Source: Spirosoma rhododendri (GTDB taxonomy: Bacteria; Bacteroidota; Bacteroidia; Cytophagales; Spirosomataceae). From it: 64,000 bases of DNA. The DNA lies in contig NZ_CP051678.1 in the NCBI RefSeq assembly GCF_012849055.1, positions 1-64,000 on the forward strand. Reading direction: 5' to 3'. Both the position numbers and the translations under genes were made by a program. A model generated the notes under the pieces. The model was given only the letters and a program-made list of their open reading frames with translations, was not told the DNA's origin and searched no databases. Positions within the stretch are counted from its first letter, which is position 1, and each line of letters opens with the position of its first letter. Below, in pieces: positions 9,046 through 18,559 of this stretch.

Positions 9046-9942
9046 TTATTGAATGAATGACTGAATAAACGCTAAGCTGGTGGTCCAGGTAAGCTCTCTA
9101 TACCGTTCGTTGGCCAGCTGAGTATGGTGGGTGGTGAACATCGAATACAGGTACTGCCCCTGTTGCCATTTGGCATATAACTCCTGTTCGCCGGCGGGGT
9201 AATCGGCTCGTTGTCTTTTTATATGCTGGGCAAAATCGTCCAGACTCGCTAGCTGATGAAGCCTGAACGTCTGACCCGTTGCCTGTTTCACATCTTGCCA
9301 CAGCCCCGTTGGGCTGATCTGAAAAGAGGCAATCTGTAGGTTCCGAGGGGTCTCATCGTCCAGCGCCACTTCAGCAGTGAAAGCCGCCGTGTCGTCCATC
9401 GTGGTGAAATCCAGTGGCCAGTTTGCCTTCTCGCCCCAATAACCGATGCTCTTTTCTTTCAGGTTTAAAACCGGCGTATTATACTGAAGTATATCGGCAA
9501 AAGCCCCGTTGAAAACCGAAGTGGCTTGTATGGACGTCTGGTCGATGTAGTCTCGAAAGGCTCTTCGTAAATCAAAATTTCGGTTTTCGCCCGGCATCAG
9601 ATCCATATAATCCGTGCAAAAGTCAGAGGGAATGAAGCGAGGTACGCCAGCCTGGAGAGCCCCATTCAGAATTCGCTTTTGTAAATCAACAATCACATCA
9701 CCCAAACCCGCCAACGCCGACACCACGCAGCCAGCGCCCTTACTTGCCTTAACCAGGGCATCGACGTTGTCCATATCTACTTCCTCAACAGTGGCTCCCA
9801 GTTGCGCGAGTGTTCGTAGTTTTTCGGGGTCGGTGGCCGTTCGCACCACAGCCCGTACGGACGCCCCTCTTTTTACCAGTTCGCGCACGATCCGGGTTCC
9901 TAAATGGCCGGTTGCCCCGAACATGACAATAGTGTTTTTCAT
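9046..9942 (-). CDS. NmrA-like NAD(P)-binding reductase
   Basis: A 298-residue atypical short-chain dehydrogenase of the NmrA/isoflavone-reductase type. The Rossmann dinucleotide motif is at the N-terminus (GATGHLG, residues 9-15). VRAVVRT follows, where the arginine usually favours NADPH. SDFCTDY matches the family's substrate-pocket region. Members reduce small molecules or act as redox sensors; the substrate is not deducible. The gene starts 32 bp downstream of an alpha/beta hydrolase, and a Crp-type regulator leads the cluster, suggesting a three-gene operon. Confidence 0.8.
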   Translation of the reverse strand: MKNTIVMFGATGHLGTRIVRELVKRGASVRAVVRTATDPEKLRTLAQLGATVEEVDMDNVDALVKASKGAGCVVSALAGLGDVIVDLQKRILNGALQAGVPRFIPSDFCTDYMDLMPGENRNFDLRRAFRDYIDQTSIQATSVFNGAFADILQYNTPVLNLKEKSIGYWGEKANWPLDFTTMDDTAAFTAEVALDDETPRNLQIASFQISPTGLWQDVKQATGQTFRLHQLASLDDFAQHIKRQRADYPAGEQELYAKWQQGQYLYSMFTTHHTQLANERYRELTWTTSLAFIQSFIQ

Positions 9943-9974
9943 CGCTCTTTTCGTTTTACGGATGCATGGATTAA

Positions 9975-10910
9975 TCAGGCCAGAAAACTTAACACGGCAT
10001 CAAGCACCTGCTCAGGTTGCTCTTCGAACAGGTAATGACCACTGTCTAAAATCCCGACTAGTCGCAGGTCTTTAGCCACGTATGGTAACCCCATTTTCAT
10101 GTAGCTATAACTTACATAGCTGCCAATGCCTAATACCGGCATGGCGAGTGGGGGATACGTTTTAGCATCGTCTATATCTTGTTGAAAGGTTTGATACCAC
10201 GCATTCGCTGCCCGAATGCTCTCGGCGTCATTGTACGAACCGGCATACACCGCTCTTTCCAGGGAAGACATCTTGCTATCGTCAAGCATGACATATTGAA
10301 AAAGCCAGTCCAGCAAGTACTGGAAACGCCCCGCCAAGAGCTTTTCCGGCAGTTCTTTTACCTGATTGAAACCCATCCACCAAGCGTAGGGTCTATCCGC
10401 ATCCATTTTCCCGGCAAATGTACCCGGAGCGGGGATCAGACTCATCTGCAGGATACCCTCCGTGGGGTGTGAGCCATCCAGGACAATCAGCTTTTGGGTG
10501 AGCTGGGGATAATTAAAGGCAAAACTTATGGCGACCATACCACCGATGTCGTGACCCATTATGTACGCTTTTGTCAAGCCCAGTTGCTCCAGCAAGGCCG
10601 CAATATCGGCGGCCATTGTTTTCTTATCGTAGCCGGATTGGGGTTTCTCCGAGCTACCCATCCCTCGGAGATCCACAATAAGGACACGGTACGTTTTGGC
10701 CAGCTTCAGGGCAACCGGCTTGTACGAAAACCAGGTCTGCGGCCAGCCCGGCAAGCAAACCAATGGCGTGCCCGTCCCCCCTTCGACATAATGGAGCCGT
10801 ACGCCATTCAAGGTGGCATACTGATTCGTAAAGCCCGGAAAGTGGCTAAGTAAGTCCTCGTCAGAATATAGATTCTGATCTATCCCTAGGTTCTCGTTGT
10901 GCTGAGTCAT
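9975..10910 (-). CDS. Alpha/beta hydrolase, epoxide-hydrolase-like
   Basis: A 311-residue alpha/beta hydrolase from the ATG at 10910; the frame extends 19 codons further upstream without a better start. The oxyanion region is LPGWPQTWF and the nucleophile elbow is GHDIGG, with aspartate at about residue 121. An aspartate nucleophile is typical of epoxide hydrolases and haloalkane dehalogenases rather than esterases. The C-terminal LDSGHYLFEEQPEQV carries the catalytic histidine. It has no signal peptide, so it is cytoplasmic. It sits between the regulator and the NmrA-type reductase on the same strand. Confidence 0.8.
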   Translation of the reverse strand: MTQHNENLGIDQNLYSDEDLLSHFPGFTNQYATLNGVRLHYVEGGTGTPLVCLPGWPQTWFSYKPVALKLAKTYRVLIVDLRGMGSSEKPQSGYDKKTMAADIAALLEQLGLTKAYIMGHDIGGMVAISFAFNYPQLTQKLIVLDGSHPTEGILQMSLIPAPGTFAGKMDADRPYAWWMGFNQVKELPEKLLAGRFQYLLDWLFQYVMLDDSKMSSLERAVYAGSYNDAESIRAANAWYQTFQQDIDDAKTYPPLAMPVLGIGSYVSYSYMKMGLPYVAKDLRLVGILDSGHYLFEEQPEQVLDAVLSFLA

Positions 10911-10984
10911 TGCTTCTTGTTTTAGCGACTCAAAACTACCAGGGGTATCGGCTGATGAAACTACCAAATGGTAGGGAATGCCAA

Positions 10985-11548
10985 TCAGCGAATTTTTTTT
11001 CGGATTCGGCTTAAGGCATTAGGGGTAATGCCAAGTACAGCGGCTATCTGCTTGACGGGCGCTTTTTGGATGAGCTGGGAATTCTTCAGGAAGTTCAGAT
11101 ACCGTTCCTCAGCCGACAGCGTTTGGAAATTCATAATCTGGTCGATCATTCGGATAGTGGTAGCCTCCCATAGTTTACGGCCGAATTCTTCCCAGGCTGC
11201 CACCTGACCGTATAAAAAGTCCATGTCCTTTTTGTCGATCACGATCAGCCTCGTTTCTTCGATCGCTTCAATGTTGAATCGGGAGGGTGCCTGGGGATGG
11301 AGGCTTGAGATTTCCGTGAAAAACTCATTCTCAAACATCACCCAAGTAGTGTTCTCTTGGGCAAGAGCTTGGTAGAAAAACCGGACGCCCCCTGACACGA
11401 TGAAGAAGTATTGATTGGCAATTTGTCCCTTTCTCAACAGCAGCTTACCCTTAGCAATTTGTCTTTCGCGGCATCGGGACAGCACGAGTTGCAGGTCCCG
11501 CTCATCGATCCAGATAAGGCCTTTGATAAATCGAATTAACTCGTCCAT
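10985..11548 (-). CDS. Crp/Fnr family transcriptional regulator
   Basis: A 187-residue regulator with a cyclic-nucleotide-binding beta barrel (about 25-115; KGQIANQYFFIVSGGVRFF). A C-terminal helix-turn-helix follows (VKQIAAVLGITPNALSRIRK, about 160-185). The canonical cAMP contacts are not obvious, as in many Bacteroidota members of this family. It precedes the hydrolase and reductase genes on the same strand by 74 bp and probably controls them. A TAnnTTTG-type -7 box lies 45 bp upstream. Confidence 0.85.
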   Translation of the reverse strand: MDELIRFIKGLIWIDERDLQLVLSRCRERQIAKGKLLLRKGQIANQYFFIVSGGVRFFYQALAQENTTWVMFENEFFTEISSLHPQAPSRFNIEAIEETRLIVIDKKDMDFLYGQVAAWEEFGRKLWEATTIRMIDQIMNFQTLSAEERYLNFLKNSQLIQKAPVKQIAAVLGITPNALSRIRKKIR

Positions 11549-11592
11549 TGCGCCTGTTTACGACTTCTTGTGGCAGGGAAGTGTCTAAAAGG

Positions 11593-11600
11593 CAAAAGTA
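11593..11600 (-). promoter_or_regulatory. Candidate -7 box (TACTTTTG)
   Basis: Read on the minus strand this is a full match to the Bacteroidota -7 consensus TAnnTTTG, about 45 bp upstream of the Crp/Fnr start. No clear TTG at -33 was found at the right spacing. Confidence 0.4.
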
Positions 11601-11695
11601 GTCGTTCTTGGATACATTTTTGACTTATCGCTTAAAACGCTGGTAATAGGGCGCAGGGAGTCGTATCCGGCGTCCTCAGCTACCAGGTAAATCCG

Positions 11696-11980
11696 CTAAA
11701 AAGTAAGAGTTGGCTGCTGGAAACAGGTCGAGCTCGCGCATTCGGAATAGACCAATTCAATACCACACGGAGAGGGGGGCGTAGTATCGATCGGGTGCGA
11801 ATAGACTAGGCCTATACGGCAGCCCAGTGTCTCGGCTTGCTCGAGCATATCGAATAAGCGGGTTACGCCCACCACGTAAAAAGCATCACAGAGCAGATTG
11901 CCATAGCGCCAGTCGGCAGAATCGCGCTGGGCCCGGTCAGCCTTAGCCAAATACTGTTTGTAGAGTTGAAAGCCATTCAT
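11696..11980 (-). CDS. Hypothetical small protein
   Basis: A 94-residue protein from the ATG at 11980; the frame is open to 12073, but the extra residues look non-coding and AT-rich. It has no signal peptide or membrane segment. It is mostly helical (YKQYLAKADRAQRDSADWRYG), then a CGIGLVY-like strand and a cysteine-containing tail (ECASSTCF). I do not recognise it. It stands apart, with an AT-rich stretch upstream. Confidence 0.45.
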   Translation of the reverse strand: MNGFQLYKQYLAKADRAQRDSADWRYGNLLCDAFYVVGVTRLFDMLEQAETLGCRIGLVYSHPIDTTPPSPCGIELVYSECASSTCFQQPTLTF

Positions 11981-12520
11981 AACCGTAAGTATTTTAAGTA
12001 CAAGTACACGTTTACTTCTAGTAAGAATAGAGTACTTATACTTATCACATACTGTTAGATCTTTAAAATGCAATTAAAAAAATAATTAAATAACTAACTG
12101 TCAGCTAATTATAGCTAAGTACAAATGATACATGCTGCAGGTAAAGAATTGGGCGTGAGCTCAATTCGGCTCGTCATCTACTAGGTAATAATACATATTA
12201 ACATATAGTATGTTAATATTCAGGCATTTATAAAAAGTTAAAATGATCAAGTACACATGTATTTAATTAGGATGTATCGACTTTTTGACACTATATTGTA
12301 TACATATTTAGACAAGTATATACTATGCATTTAGAATCCACCGTTTGGCGATTTATGCCTCTACATGACCTTGCTTGCCTACAGGTAGTAGCCTATAGTA
12401 CTATCACTATCGACAGCTGGTTAATCTTCCTTAATTAAGCCTACCTTACCTGAAGTCTACTACTTCTATCCGCCAAGCCGATACAAAACCTGCTGCCAAG
12501 CCCAGCGGGTTTTTAGTTTA
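11981..12520. other. AT-rich intergenic region
   Basis: No supported gene. Composition drops well below the surrounding GC level, and short palindromes such as GTATAC recur. It contains the near-perfect palindrome at 12195-12219 and may be an old insertion scar or a regulatory region. Confidence 0.45.
12195..12219. repeat. 25-bp AT-rich palindrome
   Basis: Arms 12195-12205 and 12209-12219 are perfect 11-bp inverted repeats around a TAG spacer. The symmetry and short spacer suit a dimeric protein-binding site or cruciform. No gene starts nearby in the right orientation other than the 94-residue protein at 11980. Confidence 0.5.
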
Positions 12521-12564
12521 AAAAAACGACGGCCAGTTGACCGGGCCGCCGGGCGGCGTCGTTT
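12521..12564 (-). terminator. Candidate second intrinsic terminator
   Basis: An imperfect GC-rich stem (outer arms AAACGACG and CGTCGTTT) is followed, on the minus strand, by a T7 run. It would act on minus-strand transcripts from the large surface-protein gene that pass the first terminator at 12690. Confidence 0.4.
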
Positions 12565-12689
12565 CACTAACGAGCATCATCATTGACTCTCATAAATCAT
12601 CGACTCGCCAAAACGGGCGATTAATCAAACACTATCCCCGAGCTGTTAGACTGTAAATTTCTATATGATTTTTGTGCAGTTGCGACCAA

Positions 12690-12732
12690 AAAGCTAAAGG
12701 CCCAACTGATTAATGGTTGGGCCTTTAGCTTT
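12690..12732 (-). terminator. Strong hairpin terminator after the surface-protein gene
   Basis: Perfect 17-bp arms (12690-12706 and 12716-12732) surround a 9-base loop. The minus strand continues into a T-rich tail. It lies 20 bp past the stop codon at 12753, so it fits as the terminator of that gene. Confidence 0.8.
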
Positions 12733-12752
12733 GTATAATCTTAGTCAACTGG

Positions 12753-15700
12753 CTACTGCCGGATCAGCTTGACGGTCTGGTGCTGCGTGGCCGTGCTCAC
12801 TTTCAGGATGGTCATGGCCCGACCAGCCGGAATCGGAACCACGACTCGCTCCGTGCCGGACACCTGCGGAAGCTGCTGCCGATGCAAGCGATTCCCCGCC
12901 AGATCAGTCAGACTCAAGTCCACCGCCTGGCCGGCCACTCCGCCAATCAATACCTCGACCGACTCACCGATGACCGGGTTGCCCAGTACAACGACTGACA
13001 GCGGACTACCCGCTTCCGCCACCGCCTGACGACCGTTCGGATTGGTCGCACAGGCGGCCAGCCAGTTGAAGCGGTAGCTCGCCGGCGTGCCGCCTTGAGT
13101 CGCCGTCAGGGTGATGGCTGGGTTGTCGGTGTAGAGCCGTAGCGCGTAGGGACCCGGTGCGGTAGTGGTGACTAGCTCGTTGGTGACACCGAAGCTTACC
13201 GGCGCGCCCGTCAGCCCGGTGTAGACCGGCGAGAAGCTCAGTTGCCGCTCACCCGCGCTCAGCGTCTCGCAGCGTACGCCCGTCACGCCGGCGATGGAGA
13301 ACCCGCCCGGTGTGGGGTTGGTTGAAGCGGGCTGCACCGTCAGCACAAAGCTGGTACTGGCCGACAAACCACCCGGATCGGTCGCACTCACCTGTACCGT
13401 CGACGTGCCTGCCTGGGATGGGGTGCCCGTGATGGCGTTCTGAGCCGCCGAGAAGCTCAGGCCAGCCGGCAGGCCGCTGACGCTGAGTTGCAGCTGATCG
13501 TTGTCGGGGTCAGTGAACGTACCCGCCGGAATAAACAGCGTGTAGCCCTGCCCAGCCTGCGCCGTCTGGTTGCCCAGCCCCGTGCCCACCGTGGGTGGGC
13601 GGTTACCCGTCGGGGGCGTGGTCGGCTGGTTCGTACAGCCGGCCAGCCAGTTATAGCGGTAGGTAGCTGTCGCATTAGCCTGAACGGCTTCCAGCGTAAT
13701 GGTCGGATTATCGGTGTACAGCTGCAGCGTGTAGGGACCAGGCGTCGTCGTTTCACTACTTTCGTTGACAACCCGGAAGCGTACCGGCTGCCCGTTGAGG
13801 CCGCTATATACCGGGCTAAAGCTAATGCGTCGCTGACTACTGCTTACGGCTACGCAGGAGAGATTAGTGACGCCGGTGATGGCAAAGCCAGTCGTGGGGG
13901 GAACAGGCACGTCGGGTGCACTGACGGTAAAGACCACAGCGGTGGTTGCCTGCAGCCCATTCGGATCGGTTGCGGTAATCGTAGCGCTGGTGGTGCCACT
14001 CGTTGTGGGACTACCACCAAGCTGACTGCCCGTCAGCACGATGCCGGCTGGTAATCCGCTGGCCGAGAAGCGCAGCGGCTGCCCATCGGGGTCCGCGAAG
14101 TAGCTGGTCAGCACCAGTTGATAGGGCTGGTTTTGCTGGAGTGGCTGGGCCGGAATGGCCGACGCAACAGGGGGGCGATTGGGACTCACGTTGCCAATAC
14201 AGGCCGCCCGCCAGCTATAGCTGTAACGAGCTTCGGGGCTACCGGCCTGCGTTGCCGCCAGGGTCACGACCGGATTGTCCGTAAACAGGCGGACGGTGTA
14301 CGGAGCCGGCGCGGCCGTAGCGGCTACTTCATTAACCACGGCCAGGCTCACCGGACTGCCATTGAGCCCGCTATACTGGGGCGCGAAGGTAACCAGGAAC
14401 TCCCCCCGCGTGGCATCGACCAGCTGGCACTGTTGGGTGGTGACGCCGGTGATCGCAAAGACGCCGGCGCGAATCGTGACGATGACCGGCGGGGCGTCAG
14501 CGCTGGTGCAGCTGCCGGTGCTGCAACGGGCCGAGATGGTGTAGGTGCCGGGTTGGGTCACCGTGTAGATGGTTCCGGCTGGCTGACCACTACCGCCCTG
14601 TACGAGCCAGTTGATCGCCCCCGGGCAGCCAGCAGCGGTTACTGAGATGGGCTGGTTATCCGTCGCCGGAGCTGAGGCCTGCAATGTAGGGGCAGCCAGT
14701 GCCGTCTCACTGGTAACCGTTGTCTGAGCGATGGCCGAGCACCCGCTCGGAGCCGTTACCGTTACCGAGTACACCCCCGCCGTCAGTACCGTAGCCAGTG
14801 ACCGGGTAGCCAGCTGGGTTGCTCCGGCACTGAAGCGGAAACTGACCCCAAACCCGTTTTCGCCCGCAGCCAGCGTAACCACCGGGTTGGTACAACTTAG
14901 CGGGCCACTGTTGACCAGCGTCGCCACGGGCAGTGGGTCAATGATGATTGAACCGGTGGCCGTAGCCGTGCAGCCCCCGAGCTGACGTACTGGTAGACAA
15001 CGCTATGCGGACCAGCGGACAAATTGCCGGGGATCAGTTGCGTAGCGGGTAGGCCATCGATGGTAAACGTACCCCCCGCCGGACTACCAACCAGGGTAAT
15101 CGGCGCGGCACACTGCCCCAGCCGACCGGGTAGGCCCACAATTGACACGGCCACCGCTGGCCGTATGGTCACGGCAATTGTTGACCGGGGCCCTTCGCAG
15201 CCATTGATCGACTGGCTCACGTAGTAGTAGCGGGTGGGTGGTTCGCTTTCGGCCGTCGAGGGGGTCGGGTAAACCGGTGACGGCGTACCACCCACGGCCT
15301 GGGTATACCAGCTAAGAATGCCATTCGGGGCGGTGGCCGTAGCCGTCAGGGGGCTGGCGAGGGCACCCTGACAATACACAACGGGTGTCGGGCTGACGAG
15401 TGGCGCGGAAGGTACCGGGTTGACGGTTACGGTTATCACAGCGCGCTCACTCTGACACCCCTCGGCGCTGGTCTGACTCACGGAGTAGCGAACTGTACCG
15501 GTAGTGCTCGTCGGGGGGTAGGCGCACCAGTCAATGGTTGGCCATCGGTCCCGTACCAGGTCAGCGTGTTAGTGGAAGTAACCGTTGCACTCAGCGGAGA
15601 AGCGGGTGCCAGCTGACAATAGGTAACGGGTGTGGTAACGGCTGGGCTGGGCGGCAGCGCATTGATCGTCACCGTAATCGAAGCCCGTGTGCTACTCTCG

Positions 15701-17272
15701 CAGCCATTGACCGTCTGGCTCACGTAATAGATCTCACTGGCCTGGGTTGAGGGCGTCAACTCGATAGAGGGTACCCCACCCGAAGCCTGGGTGTAGAAGT
15801 TAAGTATACCACCCGGCGACGCGGTTGCCTGCAAGGGCTGGGCGACCGCGTTCTGGCAATAGGTTACCGGAGTCTGTACCGCAGGCGGATTGGGTCGGGC
15901 GTAGACCGTATAGGTAATGGCCGCCCGGCTACTCTCACAACCACTGGCGTTCGTCTGACTGACGTAAAACACCTGCGAACCGGTTGATGCCGTCCCGACC
16001 TGCGGGGCCGCGGCCAGACTGGCCGATGTGGGCGAGGTATACCACTTGAGCGTACCCGTAGCCGTCACGCGGCTCACCAGTGATACCGGTGCGCCCCCCT
16101 GACAGGCACTGGCCGGACTGGTGGCGGGCGCTACCGGCAGTGCATTGATGGTCACTGTAATCGGAACGCGGTCGCTTTCGCAGCCACTGGTATTGCGCTG
16201 ACTGACCTGGTAGGTGCTTGTTCCCGGATTGGTCGTTGACGGGGTTGGGGCCGTACTACCCAACGCCGTTCCCTGACTAGTGTACCAGTTGAGTGTATTG
16301 CCCGATGTAGCCGTCGCTTGTAGCGGCTGCGCGGTCGTATTCTGACAGTAGGAAACTGCCGTATTGGTAACCGCCGGTGCCGGTGGGGCTGCGTTGATGG
16401 TCACCGTCAGCGGTGTGCGCGCACTTTCACAGCTGTTGTTATCCGTCTGGGTGACGTAGTAAGTCGTCGAACCGGCCGTACTGGTCGAGGGCGTAACCGT
16501 GGTGGAAGGCGTACCGCCACCGGCAGCGGTGTACCAGCGCAGGTTCTGGCCGGAAGCCGTCAGTGGGGCCGCCGTCGCATTCTGACAATAGCTGATGTTG
16601 GTTGTTGTGGGCGCGTTTGGCAGGGGATTGATGGTGACCGTCAGCACAGCCCGGGGCCCTTCGCAGCCGTTGATTGTCTGGCTGACGTAATAGGTTGTTG
16701 ATCCGACCGTTGAGGTTGGTGGCGTCGGGGCGGTAGCACTGCCTACGCCCCCGTGCTGGCGGTGTACCACTTCAGGTTTTGTCCTGTCGCCGTCAGGGGG
16801 GCACGCCCGTTGTGCCCTGGCAGTAGGCTAGATTCGTTACCCCCGGTGCGGCCGGTACTGCACTAATGGTAAATCCGGCACTTCGAGGGCTGTTGTAGGT
16901 AGAGTTAGTGGCGGATACTCGTGTAATACCGACCGTGTAAGTCCCGGTAGGCAGACCGGCCGGAATGCTTAGATTATCGGAATACGACCCGGGCACCCAA
17001 TTGACGGTTGTCGGTCCTTTTACCGATACCGCCGACCCATTCGCGTTATATAAGTATAACGTGTACGTTCCTGTGCCAACAAACGAATGTACGTACGAAA
17101 CCGTAACTGCCGCACCAGCACAGACGGGATTGGGATTGACCGCCGTAATAACGATCGATTGCGCGCTGGCCATGCCTGCATGCAACAACAGTAGTGCCAG
17201 GACACCCTGGTAGAGTACGAGCTTTACGACGGTGTCGGTCAACAAGGTTATTCTTTGTAGCGTGTGTTTCAT
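12753..17272 (-). pseudogene. Giant repetitive surface protein with T9SS C-terminal sorting domain, multiply frameshifted
   Basis: Four minus-strand frames rejoin into one protein of about 1,507 residues from the ATG at 17272. It opens with a signal peptide (hydrophobic QGVLALLLLHAG, then MASAQ). Seven modules of about 80 residues follow, each with a YCQ-type start, a WYT core and a YYVSQT..GCES repeat end. Three modules beginning FAITGVT or FSIAGVT, about 85 residues each, alternate with two putative-Ig (He_PIG-like) domains. The C-terminal 80 residues resemble a type IX sorting domain (LTDLAGNRLHRQQL, then TILKVS...QTVKLIRQ). It is likely a secreted, surface-attached adhesin-like protein. 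Frame breaks sit at mononucleotide runs 14974-14978, 15513-15518, 16748-16752 and 16796-16801. Each is repaired by one added base. Confidence 0.8.
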
Positions 17273-17722
17273 AAGCTGATCAATTTGCGGCAGCCATTTA
17301 TTAGCTGTTAGCAAAAAAAGTTAGCTTATTGTTATCTACTCTCGCATAAAGGCAAATACGTATATCAGCTATATTTATTTGTATGTGAAGCCTGATTAAG
17401 CCGTAGAGCAGCACTCCTGTGGTAGCAAAAACCCAAGCGGGTTAGCCATCGACTTGCTTTCGGTAACGCTTCTTTTTCAGCCGTTGGCTAACATAACCGC
17501 CCGGATACGGTCAGTCAAAGCATCTCTCCGATCCGCTCGTTAGTTGTTCCCCATTCTATTCACTTTGTAGCTTGATATGATGTTAGACGGTTGCCGCGAT
17601 GTTGCAGATCGCATCCAGCATTAGCTTCAGTTGTGACTGTCCGCTGGTTCAGACGAGCGTTTTCTCATAAAATGCTAGGTTAATGACGCCCTAGCGCTCG
17701 CACAATTAATCGTGTCGTGCCG
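17273..17722. other. Divergent intergenic region
   Basis: About 450 bp between the surface-protein start (minus) and the LytTR regulator start (plus). No gene is supported. It should carry both promoters; only the plus-strand -7 box at 17723 is recognisable. Confidence 0.45.
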
Positions 17723-17730
17723 TACTTTTG
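17723..17730 (+). promoter_or_regulatory. Candidate -7 box (TACTTTTG) of the LytTR gene
   Basis: A full match to TAnnTTTG, 34 bp upstream of the ATG at 17765. No clear TTG occurs at the -33 position. Confidence 0.45.
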
Positions 17731-17764
17731 CAGGGGGTAACCCTATTCCCGTTGCCTCTTCTAG

Positions 17765-18546
17765 ATGACTGGCTCTCTGCGTTGCGCGATTATCGAAGAC
17801 GAACCACTGGCTCAGGAGCTACTCCAAAAATACGTCCGGCGTGTCCCCTCGCTGGACCTGGTAGCCACCTTCGACGACGCCATTGCCGCCTTCGAGCGGC
17901 TACCCGCCCTACAGCCCGAGGTTATTTTTCTGGACATCAACATGCCCGAAATGACGGGGCTGGAATTTTTACGGGCCTATCCCTCACCCCATCCCTTGTC
18001 GTGATGACAACGGCCAATCCCCATCATGCCGTGGACGGGTTTGAGCTGGGGGTGGTCGATTATCTGCTCAAACCTATTGCCTTCGACCGGTTCCTCAAAG
18101 CCATTGGCCGGGTTAAAGAGCGGGCGCCCAAATCCGTTCTGCTCTCATCAGACACCGGGTTTGTGTCTGATGAGAGCAGAACACTTTCGGCCATTGGGCC
18201 GGTAGCGGTTGACTCACCGGCCGCCGAATTCATCTACCTCAAGACTGACAAGAAACTTGAACAGATCCACCTCCATGACCTGGTCTACGCCGAAGCGCTG
18301 GGCGATTATATCAAGGTCTTTCTGCCGGATCGGTTCGTGGTGACGCATCTGACAATGGCCAGACTGGCCGAAACCCTGCCTCCGGACCGCTTTCTGCGGA
18401 TCAACCGGTCGTTCATTGTTCAGCTCCGTCACGTGACAGTGCTGGAAGGCAACTCAGTCCGCTTATCAACCGGCGAGAGTCTGGTGGTGGGGCCAAACTA
18501 CCGGGATGCTGTTAAAGAGCGGATCCGGCGGGAGCAGATTGGCTAA
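17765..18546 (+). pseudogene. LytTR family response regulator, frameshifted
   Basis: Two overlapping frames make one 260-residue regulator. The N-terminal receiver has its acid pocket (IIEDEP), phosphoacceptor D57 (FLDINMPEMTG) and, after the break, the T/A and K positions (MTTANPHHA, LLKPI). The C-terminal LytTR DNA-binding domain spans about 160-258 (IYLKTDKKLEQIHLHDLVY, then FLRINRSFIV). The break lies in a short C-run (17987-17990); one added C restores PSPPSLVVMTTA. The partner is probably the LytS-type kinase at 21128, on the far side of a TonB-dependent receptor that is the likely target. A 20-bp inverted repeat sits in the linker. Confidence 0.85.
18136..18182. repeat. Perfect 20-bp inverted repeat inside a coding linker
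   Basis: Arms 18136-18155 and 18163-18182 are perfectly complementary around a 7-base loop. They fall in the interdomain linker of the LytTR regulator, where they encode roughly VLLSSDTGFVSDESRT. It could be a small hairpin insertion that kept the frame. Confidence 0.75.
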
Positions 18547-18559
18547 CCGGTGGGGTTTC

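Noticed and set aside
9614..10075. 153-codon plus-strand frame
   Set aside because: Antisense to the NmrA reductase gene; a shadow frame.
13488..14645. Plus-strand frames of 175-188 codons
   Set aside because: They lie antiparallel to the surface-protein gene and are shadows of its GC-rich codons.
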